A stretch of 64,000 nt of DNA from Actinoallomurus spadix (GTDB taxonomy: Bacteria; Actinomycetota; Actinomycetes; Streptosporangiales; Streptosporangiaceae): positions 1-64,000 of the forward strand of contig NZ_JAMXMX010000020.1 in the NCBI RefSeq assembly GCF_024055725.1. The letters run 5' to 3'. The translations under genes were made by a program, and so were the position numbers. Positions 19,363 through 30,622 of the stretch are shown here, one piece after another (the stretch's first letter is position 1; each line of letters starts with the position of its first letter). The notes under the pieces were generated by a model that had not been told where the DNA came from, made no database searches, and saw nothing but the letters and a program-made list of their open reading frames with translations.

Positions 19363-20004
19363 CAGAGAGGGACCGTAAGACCGCCGCGGCCGCGGGCGTG
19401 AACGGCGTGCTGTTCAGCGCGACCGAACGCGGCGGGACCGGCCCGGTTAACCTCGGCGTGGACTACCGGAAATTCAGCGACGCCTTCGGCGGCAACTACG
19501 GCTCCCGGCTCCGCCTGTTGACGCTGCCGGCCTGCGCGATGACCGCCCCGCAAAACCCCGCCTGCCGAACCCAGACCCCGCTGTCGGCCGCGCGGAATAT
19601 GGTGCGAGCCCAGACGGTCTACGCGCACCACCCACGGGCCGCTGTTTCGCGCTCCACCAACGGCACTGGCGGATAAGCGGAGCTTCGTCGGTACCCCCTG
19701 CGAACCGTTAGGCGTAACCGAGGTCGCCAAGACGGGACCGGAGCCGGGCCGCCGTGGCTTCGCGCCGTTCGTCGTGTAGAAGGCGCGGACGGGTGGGAAG
19801 CGCGACGGCCGTCCGGTCAGACACCCATACGGGTGCGGTGAAGATCTGGGCGGAGGACCTCCAGGGGGCTGACGGAGCGCCGTGATCACGATGGTCCTAC
19901 GCGCAGGCACGCGCTGGTCGGCGTGCGCACTGCTCGATTAGGCCGCCTGATGGTTCCCGGCAGAATCACGAAATGGCGTCGGGCGTGGGGGCTCAGAGGT
20001 AGAT
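19363..20004. other. No supportable gene
   Basis: A 640-base stretch after the broken integrase. Open frames exist on both strands but none shows a family motif or convincing ribosome-binding site; it looks like decayed sequence. Confidence 0.5.
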
Positions 20005-20269
20005 GCGATGCATAGTCATCCAAGCCCAACGGTCGACGCGGGTGCTCCGTGGGTGCTCGTATGTCGCGGTACCGCCCGGCAGCACCCGGTACGCCGTCGG
20101 GATGATACGGGGGGAGTGAATCGCGAACGCGGACCAAGTGGCACGTAGTGACCCTGTGGAACAGGACGCGGTAGCGCGTTGAGCAGGGGACTCTTGCGGA
20201 GCTGTGAACTTTTAATCCATAGGTTCTGGGTTCGAGTCCCAGGCGCCCTACCACTCATCTGGTCGTTGG
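20005..20269 (+). repeat. Dispersed tRNA-tail repeat, copy 1
   Basis: A roughly 265-bp unit that begins GCGATGCATAGTCATCC, contains GGTGCTCCGTGGGTGCTCG and a shared middle segment (GAATCGCGAACGCGGACC), and ends with a tRNA-like anticodon-loop to CCA segment plus ACTCATCTGG. Copies 2 (35634-35889) and 3 (45739-45890) keep the same order of blocks on the same strand. The GGGTGCTCCGTGGGTGCTCGT block also recurs at about 20,320, bracketing this copy. Copy 1 is the most complete. Confidence 0.75.
20203..20253 (+). pseudogene. tRNA-Lys(TTT) 3'-half remnant
   Basis: The segment contains an anticodon loop CTTTTAA (anticodon TTT), a perfect T-arm (CTGGG TTCGAGT CCCAG) and an acceptor-like GCGCCCTACCA. 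There is no D-arm or 5' acceptor strand upstream, and the 5' anticodon stem (GTGAA) does not pair with TCCAT. It is therefore a 3' half, as left by tRNA-targeting integrases at attachment sites. Confidence 0.6.
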
Positions 20270-20788
20270 CCAGCGGTTTCTCCGGTCCAACTGATCTTTC
20301 AGTGATCATTACGGGCTTGTGGGTGCTCCGTGGGTGCTCGTTTGTCGCGATCTTGTGCAGCGGGGCCTCCACGGGTGTGCTCTCTACTGCATAGCTATTC
20401 ACGTCGACGGTGTCGGGTTGCTGGATGCGCCGTAGAAGACGCCTGGTCGGTTGGTCCGTCACGGACGTACGTGCGCTGCTGGACGACGGGCTGGTCGTCC
20501 ATGCACGTTCACCTCTACCGTCCCGATGTGCGCGTTGGTGGCGCTTACTCCCACCGCGGTACCCCCGGCGGGCCGCCTTCGCAGGGTGACCTACCGCAGG
20601 ATGGGGGGTAGCTGGGCGGCGACTACGGTGGAGTAATGCCGTATCGGCTGGTCTGGCCGATGCGGGCCGCTCGGCCATCGAGGTCTCCGCGCCGCCCCTG
20701 ACCGATTGCCTGAAAAACGCTCGCGGGCGTGTGTCGCGTTCGCCGCGCACACCGCCGAGACCGGCTCCTGATCGGGGGAGAAACGATC
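20270..20788. other. Region without supportable gene
   Basis: About 500 bases holding a second GGGTGCTCCGTGGGTGCTCG block near 20,320 and no recognisable coding sequence. It may be the internal edge of a lost element. Confidence 0.4.
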
Positions 20789-20923
20789 GTGGAATACCGT
20801 GAGGCCGTCCAGGTCAGGCAGCGCAAGGGCAGCGTGCTCGGGCGGGCGGAGATCCGCGACGAGATCGCCGGCGTGGCCGACCAGCCGCCGATGGATTACC
20901 ACGCGCTGCTGCCGGAGCCATGA
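20789..20923 (+). CDS. Small hypothetical protein coupled to the LAL regulator
   Basis: A 44-residue frame starting at GTG 20789 with a strong GGGGGAG 8 bases upstream. It ends in a TGA that overlaps the ATG of the following regulator (ATGA). The peptide is charged (VEYREAVQVRQRKGSVLG...) and unrecognised. The good ribosome site and coupling suggest translation, either as a leader cistron or as the surviving end of a longer gene. Confidence 0.4.
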   Translation: MEYREAVQVRQRKGSVLGRAEIRDEIAGVADQPPMDYHALLPEP

Positions 20924-23823
20924 TGTCCACCGTTCCGACGCACTGCACCGAGGATGCTCATAGGCCGGTGACGATGCGCGGCCGTGCGGCCGAATGGAGC
21001 GCCGTCCTCGATCTGCTGGCCGCGGCGCAGGACGGGCGCTCTGGAGTCCTGCTCGTCGAGGGCGAGCCCGGCATCGGCAAGAGCCTCCTCCTCCGCGAGG
21101 CGACGCGAACGGCCCGCGCGCGGGGCGTCTTGTCGGTGACGGTCGGCGCCCCCGAGCTCGACCGGATGCCGCTCGTGGAGTCGCTGCTCTCGGCGCTCGG
21201 CGAGGACGTGATCGCCGACGGCGAGGGACCGTCCGCCGAGCAGGACCGGCACATGTGGCGGGTCGAGAGGATCCGCGCCGGTCTCGACGAACGAGCCGGA
21301 GCCGGCCCCGTGCTGGTCAGCCTCGACGACCTTCAGCTGGTGACGCCGACGGCCCTCGCGACGCTGCGGGCCTGGACGTCACAGCTCGCCGGCCGGCCCG
21401 TCGCGTGGCTGCTGGCCCGCAGCACGGTGAAGGAGGGGAAGGCCGCCGGCCGCCTCTTCGGCCTCCTCGAATACGACGGCGTGCGGCAGATCACCCTGCC
21501 GCCCCTCGACGACGATGCGCTGACCAGGATCGTCATCGACATGCTCGGTGCCGTGCCCGACCCGCGGCTGGCGGCGCTCGCCGGCCAGTCAGGCGGCAAC
21601 CCGTACCTCCTCACCGCGCTCATCGCCGGACTGCGCGGCGAGAATGGGATCCAGATTCGCGACGGCAGCGCACGTCTCGTCGCGGCCGGCCTGCCGCGGC
21701 GGTCCCAGGCGGCGGCACGGCATCTGCTCGACCGGTTGAGTCCGCGGACGCGCCATCTGCTGACCGTGACCGCGGTCCTGGCACGCTCGTTCTCGCCGGA
21801 CGCCGCGGCCGCGGTGCTCGGCACGACCCCCACCGCGATCGTCCCGCAGCTCGACGAGGCGCTGTCGGCGGGCGTGCTCGCCGTCGCGGGCGAGGAACTG
21901 GCCTTCCGGCACGGCCTGCTGTGGCAGGCGGTCACCGACGCCGTTCCGGTTCCCATCCGGAAGGCGCTGCACCAGCAGATCGGCGAGGTCCTGTTCGACC
22001 GGGGCGGGCCTGCGACGGCGGCCGCGGCGCACCTGATGCAGGGTGCCCGCACGGGCGATCCCCGTGGCCTCGCCGAGCTGGACCGGCTGGTCGACGACAT
22101 CCTGCCGGTCTCACCGCAGACCGCGGTGGACATCGCGCTGCGGGTAGTGCGCCTCACCGGTCCCGCCGAACCGGCCCGAACCGATCGCACGCTGACCGCC
22201 GTCCGCACGCTCATCGAGGCGGGCCGGCTGGACGAGGCCGCCGCTTTCACCGAATCGGCCCTCACCCGGCCGATGACCGCCGCCGCCCACGCGCGCCTGT
22301 GCTGTCTCCGGTCGGAGATCCTGCACATGCAGGGCCGGTCGGCCGAGGCCGCGGTGGACGCCGCGACCATACTGGCCGAACCGGGCCTACCGGACCGGCT
22401 CCGCGACGCCGCTGAACTCGCGCTACTCAACGCGCAGGTCGCTGCCCGTGACGGTACGCTCGCGCGTCGGCACGCGCAGGCGATCGTCGAGGCCGCCGAC
22501 GAGCACGGCGACGCCCTCGTCACCGGAGCGTTCATCACGCTCGCGTTGGCCGCGTGGGACACGGACGACCTGGCCGAGGGCCTGCGGCTCGCCCGCGAGG
22601 CCGTCAGCCGGGCGGCGTCCATCGACGCCTGGTGCCTGCACCCCCGGATGATCCTGGCGATGCTCCTGACCGACGTCCGGCGGCTGGACGAGGCAAGTTC
22701 GGTGATGGCGAGCGCGGGCGACGACATCAAGGTGCGCGGACGTCTCGTGTGGGCGGCGGCGCCCGCCGTGCTCCGCGCCCGCCTGCATCTGGCCGCGGGC
22801 CGTTTCGACGACGCGATCGCCGAGGCCGAGGCGGGCCTGGCGGCCACCAGCGGGTCGGGCCCGCATGTGCTGATGTCGTCCGCGCTGGCGGTGCTCGCCG
22901 TCGCCGCGCTGCGGTCCGGGGGCCCGAACACCGCACAGCGGTACGTCGACCGGGTACGGCCGGGGCTGTCGCAGTACGGATCGCCACACGCGGAGGCCCG
23001 CTTCGCGCTCGTGACGAGCCAGATCGCGATGGCGCGCGATGGTGCCGGTGCCGTGGCGACGGCGTTCGCGGAGCTGTGCGAGCAGGTGCCGGAGCACTCC
23101 TGGGCGCTGGTCAGCGATCCCACCGCGGCGGCCTGGCTGGTACGCACCGCACTCGCCTTGGACGATCGCGTGCGAGCCGAGAGCGTGGTCGGCGCCTCGG
23201 AACGGCTCGCCCGCGAGAACCCGGGCTTTCCCAGCGTCGCGGCGGCCGCCGAACACGCCCGCGGCCTGCTGGACGGCGACGAGTGCGCGCTGGACCGCGC
23301 GTCCCTGGACCACGCCGACCCGTGGGCGCGCGCGTCCGCGGCGGAGGACCTCGGCGCACTGGCCGCGAGCCGGGGCACCGGGTCACGGCAGTCGGCCATC
23401 ACCAGCCTGGACCAGGCGCTGGCCGGCTACGACGGCATCGGCGCGGCCTGGGACGCCGCTCGGGTGCGCCGCCGGCTTCGCCGGCTGGGCGTGCGGCGTC
23501 GGCACTGGACACAGGGCGACCGCCCCGTCTCGGGTTGGGGCAGCCTCACCGACACCGAGAGCCGGATCGCCGAGTTGGTCGCCCAAGGACTGACCAACCG
23601 GCAGGTGGCCGACCAGCTGTTCATCAGCGTGCACACGACCGCCTTCCACCTCCGTCACATCTTCCGCAAGCTCGAAATCGGCTCACGCTTCGAGCTGGCC
23701 AGGCGGGTCATGGAGGAGAACCGGCAACGGACGCCGTCCAACGCACATCTCGGCGCGGCGACACCGGTCAGCACACACCTCCCTGGCCACGTTAGGGGGA
23801 GCCATGGCAGTGAAGCTGAGTGA
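20920..23823 (+). CDS. LAL-type LuxR transcriptional regulator with AAA ATPase
   Basis: A 967-residue large ATP-binding LuxR regulator. Walker A is GEPGIGKS (48-55) and a Walker B-like SLDDLQ follows. Residues about 300-850 are helical TPR-like repeats. The C-terminus carries a LuxR-type helix-turn-helix (about 876-932: LTDTESRIAELVAQGLTNRQ, then FISVHTTAFHLRHIFRKLEI). Such proteins activate catabolic or antibiotic operons on binding an inducer. No obvious target cluster is beside it. It overlaps the small gene on each side (4 bases upstream, 20 bases downstream), so the three may form one transcript. A second start is possible at 20923. Confidence 0.92.
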   Translation: MMSTVPTHCTEDAHRPVTMRGRAAEWSAVLDLLAAAQDGRSGVLLVEGEPGIGKSLLLREATRTARARGVLSVTVGAPELDRMPLVESLLSALGEDVIADGEGPSAEQDRHMWRVERIRAGLDERAGAGPVLVSLDDLQLVTPTALATLRAWTSQLAGRPVAWLLARSTVKEGKAAGRLFGLLEYDGVRQITLPPLDDDALTRIVIDMLGAVPDPRLAALAGQSGGNPYLLTALIAGLRGENGIQIRDGSARLVAAGLPRRSQAAARHLLDRLSPRTRHLLTVTAVLARSFSPDAAAAVLGTTPTAIVPQLDEALSAGVLAVAGEELAFRHGLLWQAVTDAVPVPIRKALHQQIGEVLFDRGGPATAAAAHLMQGARTGDPRGLAELDRLVDDILPVSPQTAVDIALRVVRLTGPAEPARTDRTLTAVRTLIEAGRLDEAAAFTESALTRPMTAAAHARLCCLRSEILHMQGRSAEAAVDAATILAEPGLPDRLRDAAELALLNAQVAARDGTLARRHAQAIVEAADEHGDALVTGAFITLALAAWDTDDLAEGLRLAREAVSRAASIDAWCLHPRMILAMLLTDVRRLDEASSVMASAGDDIKVRGRLVWAAAPAVLRARLHLAAGRFDDAIAEAEAGLAATSGSGPHVLMSSALAVLAVAALRSGGPNTAQRYVDRVRPGLSQYGSPHAEARFALVTSQIAMARDGAGAVATAFAELCEQVPEHSWALVSDPTAAAWLVRTALALDDRVRAESVVGASERLARENPGFPSVAAAAEHARGLLDGDECALDRASLDHADPWARASAAEDLGALAASRGTGSRQSAITSLDQALAGYDGIGAAWDAARVRRRLRRLGVRRRHWTQGDRPVSGWGSLTDTESRIAELVAQGLTNRQVADQLFISVHTTAFHLRHIFRKLEIGSRFELARRVMEENRQRTPSNAHLGAATPVSTHLPGHVRGSHGSEAE

Positions 23824-24154
23824 GCGGTCCTTCGCGTACGCGAAGAGACTGATCGACGAGGGGAGAGCCGCCGTCGACGAGATGGGCGAATGGAGCGAAC
23901 ACCAGCCGTCCACGCAGCAGGAGAACGAGTTCATCGAGACGTTCGGATTCGACGATTACGGCAGGTGGTACCTCGGCGAAGACGACGACTACTCCAAGGA
24001 CGAGAAATCCAGGTACGAGTTCCCCTACGGGGACTTCGAGAGGGCCCACCGGTGCGGCGTGATCGCCGCGGAGGTGCGGGCGGCGCAGCGGAAGTACGAC
24101 GACATCGAGGTCGCCGCGGCCCACCTGCACGGCATGCTCGACGAGCTGAAGTAG
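23804..24154 (+). CDS. Conserved-looking hypothetical protein (116 aa)
   Basis: A 116-residue acidic protein rich in aromatic residues (FGFDDYGRWYLGEDDDY). It starts at an ATG with GGGGAG just upstream, inside the last 20 bases of the LAL gene. Helical ends (LSERSFAYAKRLIDEG; AAEVRAAQRKYDDIEVAAAH) suggest a small soluble fold. I recognise no family; the overlap suggests co-expression with the regulator. Confidence 0.65.
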   Translation: MAVKLSERSFAYAKRLIDEGRAAVDEMGEWSEHQPSTQQENEFIETFGFDDYGRWYLGEDDDYSKDEKSRYEFPYGDFERAHRCGVIAAEVRAAQRKYDDIEVAAAHLHGMLDELK

Positions 24155-24251
24155 ACCGACGTCCGGATCGTCGGCGGGGACGGGACCGCGACCCTGCTGC
24201 GCCTGCGTCCGGACCCGCCCTGCCTCCTCCCTGAGCCCGCCGGTGGAGGCC

Positions 24252-24277
24252 GTGTGGCGGGGCGGCCTCCGCCACAC
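24252..24277. terminator. Bidirectional terminator hairpin
   Basis: GTGTGGCGG (24252-24260) and CCGCCACAC (24269-24277) form a perfect 9-bp stem with an 8-base loop. It sits between two convergent genes, the 116-aa gene and the TrxR-like gene, so it can end both transcripts. Confidence 0.6.
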
Positions 24278-24285
24278 CGTCCGAA

Positions 24286-25872
24286 TCACCCGCTGAGACG
24301 CTCGTGGACCAGCCGGACGGCCATCGCGCCTTCGCCCACGGCCGACGCGACCCGCTTGATGGACCCGCTCCTGACGTCGCCGACCGCGAATACGCCCGGC
24401 AGGCTGGTCTCCAGGGGCAGCGTGTCGCCGGTGCGGATGAAGCCTTTCCCGTCCAGCTCGACCTGGCCGGCCAGCCAGCCGACACAGGGGTCGGCGCCTA
24501 TGAAGATGAACAGGTTCCGGGCCTCGTGGACGCGCCGTTCGCCGGTGCGGCCGTCCTCGACGACGACCGCCTCCAGCGTCTCGTCGCCGATCAGTTCGCG
24601 CACCTCGGTGCGCAGGTGAACCTCGATGCCCGGAGCGCGCTCGATCTGGTCGATCAGGTAGCGGGACATGCTCTTGCCCAGGTCACCGCCCCGAACCAAC
24701 AGCCTGACCCGCTTCGCGCGCTCAGCGAGATAGAGAGCGGCCTGGCCGGCCGAGTTGCCGCCGCCGACGACCGCGACGGGCAGGCGGACGCACTGCAGCG
24801 CCTCGACCTCGGTGGCGGCGTAGTAGACGCCGCCGCCCTCGAACCGTTCGAGGCCAGGGACGTCGAGCGACCGGTAGCGAGCGCCGGTGGCGAGCACCAC
24901 CGTGCGGGCGCTGATCCGGCCGCCATCGCCGAGGGCGACGCCGTAGCCGGCGTTCTCGACCTCGAGCGCGGTGGCCTCCGCGGGGACACCGAGCCGCGCA
25001 CCGAACTTCTCGGCCTGGATGACCGCACGCTCGGCGAGTTCGGCGCCGGAGATTCCAGAGGGGAACCCCAGGTAGTTCTCAATGCGGGAGGACGTGCCGG
25101 CCTGGCCGCCCGTGGCGACCGCGTCGACGACGACCGTGTTCAGGCCCTCGGACGCGCCGTAGACGGCCGCGGCCAGCCCGGCCGGCCCCGCACCGACGAT
25201 CACGAGGTCGGCGACGTCGCCGTGGGCGGCCGGTGTCGGCAGGCCGATCGCGCGGGCCAGCTCGGCGTTGCTCGGGTTGCGCAGGATCCGGTCGCCGTTG
25301 AGGATCACCAGCGGGGTCTCCTCGGGCCGGACGCACAGCCGCCGCAGCGCCTGTTCGGCCTGCGTGTCCTGTTCCAGGTCGATCCACCGGTGCGGGAGCC
25401 GGTTGCGCGCCGCGAAGTCCCGCAGCCGGCGGGTGTCGGGGGAGAACCGGGAGCCGATGATCCGCAGTCCGGCACCGAGCTCGATCAGCAGGGAGCGCCG
25501 GATGAAATACGCACGCAGGACGAGGTCCCCGAGCGCGGAGTCCCGGGCGATCAGCAGGCGCAGGCGCTCCGCCGGGATCCGCAGGACCGCTCCCGGCTCA
25601 TCGACCACGGCTCCGACCAGCGCCGCCTGCCCGGTGAGCAGGCCGAGCTCGCCGAGGAACCGACCCGGGCCGTGCACACGGATGACCTCGTCGGCGTCGA
25701 CCATCGCGACCGAGCCCTCCAGGACCACGAAGAAGTCGTAGTCCGGCTCGCCCTGCCGGAACAGGACGTCGCCCTGCCGGGTCGGGATCCGCTCGCCGTG
25801 CGTGGACAGGCGCTGAATCTTCTCGGGGTCCAGCCGCGGCCACGCGCCGTGCAGGTCAGGTGTCTCTTGCAA
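24286..25872 (-). CDS. Cyclic-nucleotide-binding - glutaredoxin-like - thioredoxin-reductase-like fusion
   Basis: A 528-residue flavoprotein. Residues 12-120 are a cNMP/CRP-type beta-barrel (RQGEPDYDFFVVLEGSVAMV). Residues 135-210 look like a glutaredoxin/GST-N fold in which the usual CxxC is SRFS (141-144). Residues 222-528 are a TrxR-like FAD/NAD(P)H module: GAGPAG (227-232), GGGNSAG (370-376), GVFAVGDVRSGS. The CATC dithiol of real thioredoxin reductases is absent; VYYAATE stands there. It probably oxidises NAD(P)H but cannot reduce thioredoxin by the standard route. The likely start is TTG 25872 with GGAG upstream, overlapping the thioredoxin stop by 17 bases; it is the last gene of the chaperone operon. 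Confidence 0.88.
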   Translation of the reverse strand: MQETPDLHGAWPRLDPEKIQRLSTHGERIPTRQGDVLFRQGEPDYDFFVVLEGSVAMVDADEVIRVHGPGRFLGELGLLTGQAALVGAVVDEPGAVLRIPAERLRLLIARDSALGDLVLRAYFIRRSLLIELGAGLRIIGSRFSPDTRRLRDFAARNRLPHRWIDLEQDTQAEQALRRLCVRPEETPLVILNGDRILRNPSNAELARAIGLPTPAAHGDVADLVIVGAGPAGLAAAVYGASEGLNTVVVDAVATGGQAGTSSRIENYLGFPSGISGAELAERAVIQAEKFGARLGVPAEATALEVENAGYGVALGDGGRISARTVVLATGARYRSLDVPGLERFEGGGVYYAATEVEALQCVRLPVAVVGGGNSAGQAALYLAERAKRVRLLVRGGDLGKSMSRYLIDQIERAPGIEVHLRTEVRELIGDETLEAVVVEDGRTGERRVHEARNLFIFIGADPCVGWLAGQVELDGKGFIRTGDTLPLETSLPGVFAVGDVRSGSIKRVASAVGEGAMAVRLVHERLSG

Positions 25873-26281
25873 TGCTCTTCTCCACCCATGCGCGCAGGAC
25901 CGGAGCGGGCGCGGCGCCGGCCTGCCGATCGATCACCTTGCCGTCCCCCATGAGGAGCAGGGTCGGCACGGCCTGGACGGCGAACCGCTCCTGGATCTTC
26001 GGCGCCCGGTCGACGTCGACCTTCACGAGCTTGATCCGGCCGGCCATCTCGCGGGCGAGCTGTTCGAGCGCCGGGCTGACCATGCGGCACGGGCCGCACC
26101 AGGTCGCCCACAGGTCGACCACGACGGGCACGGAGGCGCGCTCGGCGACGTCGGCGAAGTCGTCATCGCCGGCGTCGGCGATCCACGGAAGCGGCCGGTG
26201 GCAGTTCCCGCAGCGCGGCGTACCGTCGGCCACCGCCGGCACGCGGTTGCGCTTGCCGCAGTGCGGGCATTGGACGGTCAT
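25856..26281 (-). CDS. Thioredoxin with N-terminal zinc ribbon (TrxC/Trx2-like)
   Basis: A 141-residue thioredoxin 2-type protein. The N-terminal 30 residues have CPHC and CGNC pairs for zinc, and the thioredoxin fold follows with VDLWATWCGPCRMVSP (active CGPC) and the cis-Pro loop AVPTLLLM. It reduces disulfides in cytosolic proteins, often under oxidative stress. It lies 10 bases after clpB and overlaps the TrxR-like fusion, which would be its natural partner despite lacking the dithiol. Confidence 0.92.
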   Translation of the reverse strand: MTVQCPHCGKRNRVPAVADGTPRCGNCHRPLPWIADAGDDDFADVAERASVPVVVDLWATWCGPCRMVSPALEQLAREMAGRIKLVKVDVDRAPKIQERFAVQAVPTLLLMGDGKVIDRQAGAAPAPVLRAWVEKSIARDT

Positions 26282-26291
26282 CGATGCCCCC

Positions 26292-28867
<2,576 letters not shown>

Positions 28868-28877
<10 letters not shown>

Positions 28878-29182
28878 GATCGATCTCCGGAGCGTTGGTG
28901 AGCGCGATGTCTCTGGGCCGCCTCCAGGGCGGCGATGCGGTCGAGCAGGTCGCACACCAGGCCGACCGCCGCGTAGTTGAGCGAGAACCCGGCGCGGAGC
29001 CGCTGCACGCGCGCGAGGACCGCGAGCTGCTCGCGGAGGAACCAGAGCCCGCCGGAGGCGTCACGGTCGGCATCGAGGATGCCCAGCGCGACGAACCGGC
29101 GGATCAGCTCCGGGTGGACGTGGGCGTCGCGGGCGAAGGTCTCCAGGTCGACCCGTACCGGCCGCATGAGCGCGTACCTCAT
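28868..29182 (-). CDS. CbpM/MerR-like chaperone modulator
   Basis: A 104-residue protein with the compact helix-turn-helix fold of CbpM/HspR-type modulators ([20 protein letters not shown], then [20 protein letters not shown]). In CbpA-CbpM pairs it inhibits the J-protein; HspR relatives repress the dnaK operon. It starts inside the dnaJ stop (TGATG) and overlaps clpB. The short length fits CbpM better than HspR. I see no HspR-type inverted repeat upstream of dnaK, which also supports a CbpM role. Confidence 0.75.
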
Positions 29183-30141
29183 CACCGCCTCCTCGGATCG
29201 AACGTCGACGTGGCGGCCAGCTCCTCGAAGAGCCGCCTCTCCTCGGGGCCCGGCTCGGGCGGCACCTTGATCTGAACCTCGGCGTACAGGTCGCCCGGAG
29301 TACCGCGGGGGTTGGGCAGGCCGCGGCCGCGCAACCGCAGCCGCCTGCCGCAGGACGAACCGGGCGGCACCTTCACCTTCGCCTCGCCGGCCGGCGTCTC
29401 GACCGGGGCCCTGGTGCCGAGCGCCGCCTCCCACGGGGCGAGCGGCAGCCGTACCGTGACATCACGGCCGTCGACGCGGTACCTCGGGTCCGGCCTGATC
29501 CGCACGATCAGGTACAGGTCGCCCGACTGCCCACCGTTGCCGCCGCGGCCGCCCTGCCCGGCGAGCCGGATCCGCTGGCCGTCGGTGACCCCGGCCGGGA
29601 TGTCCACGTCGATGGTCCGGCCATCGAGACCGATCGTGCGATGCCCGCCGCGGTACGCCTCGTCCAGACCGATCTCCAGCTCGGCCTCCTGGTCGGCGCC
29701 GGGCATCGGCCCCCAGCCGAAACCGCCTGGACGGTGACCCCGCCCGGCGCGGCCGGCGCGCCCTCCGAAGATGCCGCCGAGCAGATCCTCCAGGTCGACC
29801 TCCTCGCCCCCCGTACCGAACCCGCCGAACCCGTCGGCCCCGGCGCCCGCACGCGTCCGCCTCCCCGCGCCGGCGCGGGCTCGCGCCCAGGCCTCCGGGT
29901 CGACGTCCGGCGGCACGCGCCGGAAGTCCTCGCCGAAGGCGTCGTAGCGTTTGCGTTGTTCGGGGTCGGACAGCACGGCGTACGCCTCGGACGCCTCCTT
30001 GAAGCGGTCCTCCGCGTCGGGGGTCTTGTTGACGTCGGGGTGGTATGCACGGGCGAGCTTGCGGTACGCGCGCTGGATCTCGTCCTGCCCGGCCGTTCGG
30101 GGCACGCCGAGGATCTCGTAGAAGTCACGGGCCGGAGCCAT
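29182..30141 (-). CDS. dnaJ: DnaJ/CbpA-type J-domain protein
   Basis: A 319-residue class B J-protein. Residues 5-70 are the J-domain with HPD (34-36). A Gly/Phe-rich linker with GGIFGG follows, then two C-terminal beta domains with no zinc-finger CxxCxGxG repeats, as in CbpA. It delivers clients to DnaK and stimulates its ATPase. It overlaps the grpE stop by 17 bases and the modulator start by 1 base. Confidence 0.93.
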   Translation of the reverse strand: MAPARDFYEILGVPRTAGQDEIQRAYRKLARAYHPDVNKTPDAEDRFKEASEAYAVLSDPEQRKRYDAFGEDFRRVPPDVDPEAWARARAGAGRRTRAGAGADGFGGFGTGGEEVDLEDLLGGIFGGRAGRAGRGHRPGGFGWGPMPGADQEAELEIGLDEAYRGGHRTIGLDGRTIDVDIPAGVTDGQRIRLAGQGGRGGNGGQSGDLYLIVRIRPDPRYRVDGRDVTVRLPLAPWEAALGTRAPVETPAGEAKVKVPPGSSCGRRLRLRGRGLPNPRGTPGDLYAEVQIKVPPEPGPEERRLFEELAATSTFDPRRR

Positions 30142-30622
30142 CGGCCTGCCGCCCCTTCGAGACCACCACCTGCGCCGGACGCAGCTGGTTCTCGCCGTGG
30201 CCGTATCCGGGCCTGGTCACCTGCACGATCGTTCCTTCCGGGGCGTCGGCGTCGGGAACGGCGGCGACCGCCTCGTGCCGGGTCGGGTCGAATAGGCGCC
30301 CTGTGTCGTCCTGGCGTGGATAGCCGAGCCGGGCGAGCACCGTGAGCGCCTGGTCGCGAACGGCGCGTACGCCATCGAGGAGGACGTCGGGCTCGGCGCC
30401 GGCGTGCTCGATGGCCCGTTCGAGGTTGTCCACGACGGGCAGCCACTCGGCGGCGGTCCTGGCCCGCTCATCGGACCGCAGCCGCTCGGCGTCGCGCGCG
30501 GCGCGCTTACGGTGGTTCTCCAGGTCGGCGAGCGCGCGCTTCCACCGGTCCTCCAGCTCGGCGAGCTTCGTCGCCAGGCCGCCGTCCTCTTCTGCCGGTT
30601 GTTCCGGCCGCATGTCACTCAT
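30125..30622 (-). CDS. grpE: GrpE nucleotide exchange factor
   Basis: A 165-residue GrpE: an N-terminal coiled-coil helix ([20 protein letters not shown]), the conserved [11 protein letters not shown] dimer segment, and a C-terminal beta domain with [20 protein letters not shown]. It releases ADP from DnaK. It overlaps the dnaK stop by 8 bases. It is somewhat short at the N-terminus compared with the housekeeping actinobacterial form. Confidence 0.93.
   Translation of the reverse strand: MSDMRPEQPAEEDGGLATKLAELEDRWKRALADLENHRKRAARDAERLRSDERARTAAEWLPVVDNLERAIEHAGAEPDVLLDGVRAVRDQALTVLARLGYPRQDDTGRLFDPTRHEAVAAVPDADAPEGTIVQVTRPGYGHGENQLRPAQVVVSKGRQADGSGP

Noticed and set aside
20016-20750. Minus-strand frames across the repeat that contain GLEPRTYGLKV and GTRTQNLWIKS peptides
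   Set aside because: These peptides are known artefacts of translating tRNA sequence. They come from the tRNA-derived part of the repeat, not from a protein gene.
24304-25953. Long plus-strand open frame opposite the TrxR-like fusion gene
   Set aside because: It is a GC-rich antisense shadow: composition is Asp/Arg/Pro-biased with no family motif, while the minus strand encodes a clear flavoprotein. Similar long shadows opposite the PKS, kinase, ClpB and DnaK genes were dropped for the same reason.
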